DNA of 64,000 nt from Pseudomonadota bacterium. GTDB taxonomy: Bacteria; Pseudomonadota; Gammaproteobacteria; Acidiferrobacterales; Acidiferrobacteraceae. Below are positions 63,820-64,000 of the stretch, piece by piece (position 1 is the first letter of the stretch; each line of letters opens with the position of its first letter). Position numbers and translations under genes: made by a program. The stretch spans positions 40,207 through 104,206 of the forward strand of contig JAJYDN010000004.1 in the NCBI GenBank assembly GCA_021777535.1. Reading direction: 5' to 3'. The notes beneath the pieces are model-generated. The model worked only from the letters and a program-made list of their open reading frames with translations, had not been told where the DNA came from and ran no database searches.

Positions 63820-64000
63820 ATGGCCGCGCACCAAGGCAGACCTAACGCGCTCATACGCGAGACAAGCCCCTACCTCCTGCAGCATGCCTACAATCCCGTG
63901 GACTGGCACCCATGGAATGCGGAGACGCTGCGTCTCGCGCGCGATCTCGACAAGCCCATCCTGCTTTCGATCGGCTATTCCGCCTGCCACTGGTGTCACG
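63820..64000 (+). CDS. DUF255 thioredoxin-domain protein (SPATA20/YyaL-like), cut by the window edge
   Basis: Only the first 60 codons are present: '[26 protein letters not shown]' and '[16 protein letters not shown]', the unmistakable start of the DUF255 family with its C-H-W-C active site. Full proteins run to about 650-700 aa with a C-terminal six-hairpin glycosidase-like fold. ATG at 63820 with GGGAGA upstream and TACAAT (63790-63795) as a likely -10. Divergent from rlmI. Confidence 0.88.
   Translation, partial: MAAHQGRPNALIRETSPYLLQHAYNPVDWHPWNAETLRLARDLDKPILLSIGYSACHWCH

Overview
This window comes from a GC-rich (roughly 63%) chromosome of a Gammaproteobacterium. Its content fits a chemolithotrophic, probably acid-tolerant sulfur oxidiser of the Acidiferrobacter type. 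The evidence is an ATP sulfurylase plus dissimilatory APS reductase operon (sat-aprB-aprA), a rusticyanin-like blue copper protein, a glutamate-cysteine ligase of the Acidithiobacillus-type family, and a CbbQ/CbbO-like pair. The genus is inferred from gene content only. Most of the window is ordinary, tightly packed chromosomal core.

Layout. (1) 0.2-9.8 kb: a minus-strand type IV pilus chemotaxis (Pil-Chp) operon, pilG-pilH-pilI-pilJ-chpA followed by two CheW-like genes. (2) 10.0-12.3 kb: gshA-gshB. (3) 12.3-18.0 kb: a plus-strand chain tonB-yqgE-ruvX-pyrR-pyrB-pyrC'-hisC, most genes overlapping by 4 bp. (4) 18.0-22.2 kb: minus-strand WaaA-like glycosyltransferase, murI, pilU and pilT. (5) 22.3-29.7 kb: plus-strand proC-yggT-thioredoxin-fold protein, a thioredoxin with a His-rich tail, metX-metW-MFS transporter, xth and pyrE, with one small minus-strand membrane protein. 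(6) 29.7-35.0 kb: TSUP exporter (minus), a small exported protein, then the sat-aprB-aprA operon with a strong terminator. (7) 35.0-39.0 kb: a YkgJ-type Cys-cluster protein, a PAS-GGDEF-EAL protein and a rusticyanin-like protein. (8) 39.1-40.9 kb: a divergent peroxiredoxin-glutaredoxin fusion / OxyR pair around a perfect palindrome. (9) 41.0-42.8 kb: a small accessory patch with a Phd-type antitoxin, a broken vapC, a HigB/HigA-like pair and a 188-bp duplication of the antitoxin/vapC junction. It lies against the terminator and 3' end of a tRNA-Ile2(CAU) gene. (10) 42.9-47.3 kb: the macromolecular synthesis block rpsU-yqeY-dnaG-rpoD-tRNA (minus). (11) 47.4-64.0 kb: tsaD, plsY, folB, pteridine-reductase-like SDR, MidA-like methyltransferase, cbbO/cbbQ-like genes, cca, a lipoprotein aminopeptidase, an RRM protein, an NDUFA9-like protein, slt, an aldehyde dehydrogenase, an outer-membrane barrel, an RlmI-like methyltransferase, and the start of a DUF255 thioredoxin-domain gene cut by the window edge.

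How they work together. PilT/PilU retraction motors and the Pil-Chp system would control twitching and surface sensing. Sat and AprBA would oxidise sulfite via APS to sulfate with ATP formation, and a sulfite-type exporter lies next door. GshAB, Prx-Grx, OxyR and several thioredoxin-fold proteins form a thiol and peroxide defence suited to metal-rich acid. I see no rRNA, CRISPR array, complete insertion sequence or prophage. The least explained places are the TA/duplication patch at 41-42.8 kb, the rusticyanin-like protein with a lengthened copper loop, and the His-rich thioredoxin. I did not find a convincing wholly new multi-gene system.
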